Positions 5,892 to 6,277 of a stretch of 6,277 nt of DNA are shown piece after piece. This DNA comes from Methanobacteriota archaeon (GTDB lineage Archaea; Thermoplasmatota; Poseidoniia; Poseidoniales; Poseidoniaceae): the NCBI GenBank assembly GCA_002725275.1, contig PBOE01000010.1, forward strand, positions 21,456 through 27,732, given 5' to 3'. The position numbers and the translations under genes were made by a program. Under the pieces are notes generated by a model. It was not told the origin of the DNA. It searched no databases and was given only the letters and a program-made list of their open reading frames with translations. Position 1 is the first letter of the stretch. Each line of letters starts with the position of its first letter.

Positions 5892-6277
5892 TCAGAGCAC
5901 GCCGAGGTCGAAGACGTTGAGCGTGGCGTTGACGGCCATCCAGAGGGCCATGGGCGTCAAGATCCACCCGACGAATTGGGCGAAAACCTCACCACCGAAC
6001 TTGCCGAACAGGCGAGAGAACGGCCCGCCCCACGAGGAAACGATGCGAAGCAACAGCACCACGAGGCCACCGCTGAACAAGAAAAGGAACAGGAACAACA
6101 GGGCCATGGTGATGCCGCTGCCGCCGGCCAACACCGAGGAGCCGACCGCTTGGGTGAACAGGTTGGGGAAGGCCAGCCAGCCGAACCATCCCATCCAAAT
6201 GCCGAGGAGGACGTCCCGGTCCATGTCAATCGGATCGCGCCATTCTCGGAAGGCCTTGGGGAACGACAGGTGCAGCA
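5892..6277 (-). CDS. Predicted membrane protein with three helices, 5' truncated by window edge
   Basis: The - strand frame is open from the right edge to the TGA at 5892-5894, giving 127 visible residues. An internal ATG at 6222-6224 would give 110 residues. It has no ribosome site, and the upstream residues (SFPKAFREWRDPID) read like real protein, so the gene most likely continues beyond the window. Three hydrophobic stretches are visible: about 22-40 (tryptophan-rich), 55-79 (containing LFLFLFLF) and 97-119. A glycine/lysine/arginine linker lies between the second and third (around SRLFGKFGGE). There is no signal peptide or enzymatic motif in this part, and I do not recognise the family. 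It probably resides in the cytoplasmic membrane. It lies 27 bases upstream of the PD-(D/E)XK-like gene on the same strand, so the two may be co-transcribed. Confidence 0.65.
   Translation of the reverse strand, partial: LHLSFPKAFREWRDPIDMDRDVLLGIWMGWFGWLAFPNLFTQAVGSSVLAGGSGITMALLFLFLFLFSGGLVVLLLRIVSSWGGPFSRLFGKFGGEVFAQFVGWILTPMALWMAVNATLNVFDLGVL

Noticed and set aside
5494..5967. 157-codon - strand frame spanning the membrane-protein/nuclease junction
   Set aside because: It overlaps two better-supported genes in another frame. Its Arg/Ser/Pro-rich composition is typical of an off-frame reading.

Overview
The window most likely comes from a euryarchaeon, and a marine Group II / Thermoplasmatota-type genome is my best guess (inference, not proven). 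The strongest clue is the triosephosphate isomerase. It is the short archaeal form of about 221 residues, with NFKTY, VEPPELIG and LCGAGV blocks, rather than the roughly 250-residue bacterial/eukaryotic form. The DNA is GC-rich and the genes are packed tightly, with one abutting pair of stops, one 1-base overlap and one 37-base convergent overlap.

Layout from left to right. (1) Positions 1-993, + strand: the C-terminal part of a superfamily 2 helicase that enters from the left edge. (2) Positions 994-3125, - strand: a sucC-sucD operon for succinyl-CoA synthetase. sucD overlaps sucC by one base (TGATG) and has a strong Shine-Dalgarno sequence inside the end of sucC. (3) Positions 3126-3235: a divergent intergenic region of 110 bases. 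It holds a likely sucC promoter, a perfect 7+7 palindrome just downstream of that promoter's TATA-like element, and a second 8+8 inverted repeat before the + strand gene. (4) Positions 3236-4953, + strand: a sugar-phosphate nucleotidyltransferase followed by archaeal triosephosphate isomerase. (5) Positions 4917-6277, - strand: a three-helix membrane protein, cut by the right edge, upstream of a RecB/Cas4-like PD-(D/E)XK-fold protein. The latter keeps a four-cysteine iron-sulfur pattern but appears to have lost its catalytic acid and lysine.

The sucCD pair serves the citric acid cycle, tpiA serves glycolysis/gluconeogenesis, and the nucleotidyltransferase makes activated sugars for glycans or lipids. 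The helicase and the PD-(D/E)XK protein look like nucleic-acid enzymes, but they are far apart and nothing in the sequence links them. No RNA genes, insertion sequences, CRISPR arrays or att sites were seen. Most of the window is ordinary housekeeping sequence. The part most worth a second look is the degenerate nuclease with its membrane-protein neighbour.
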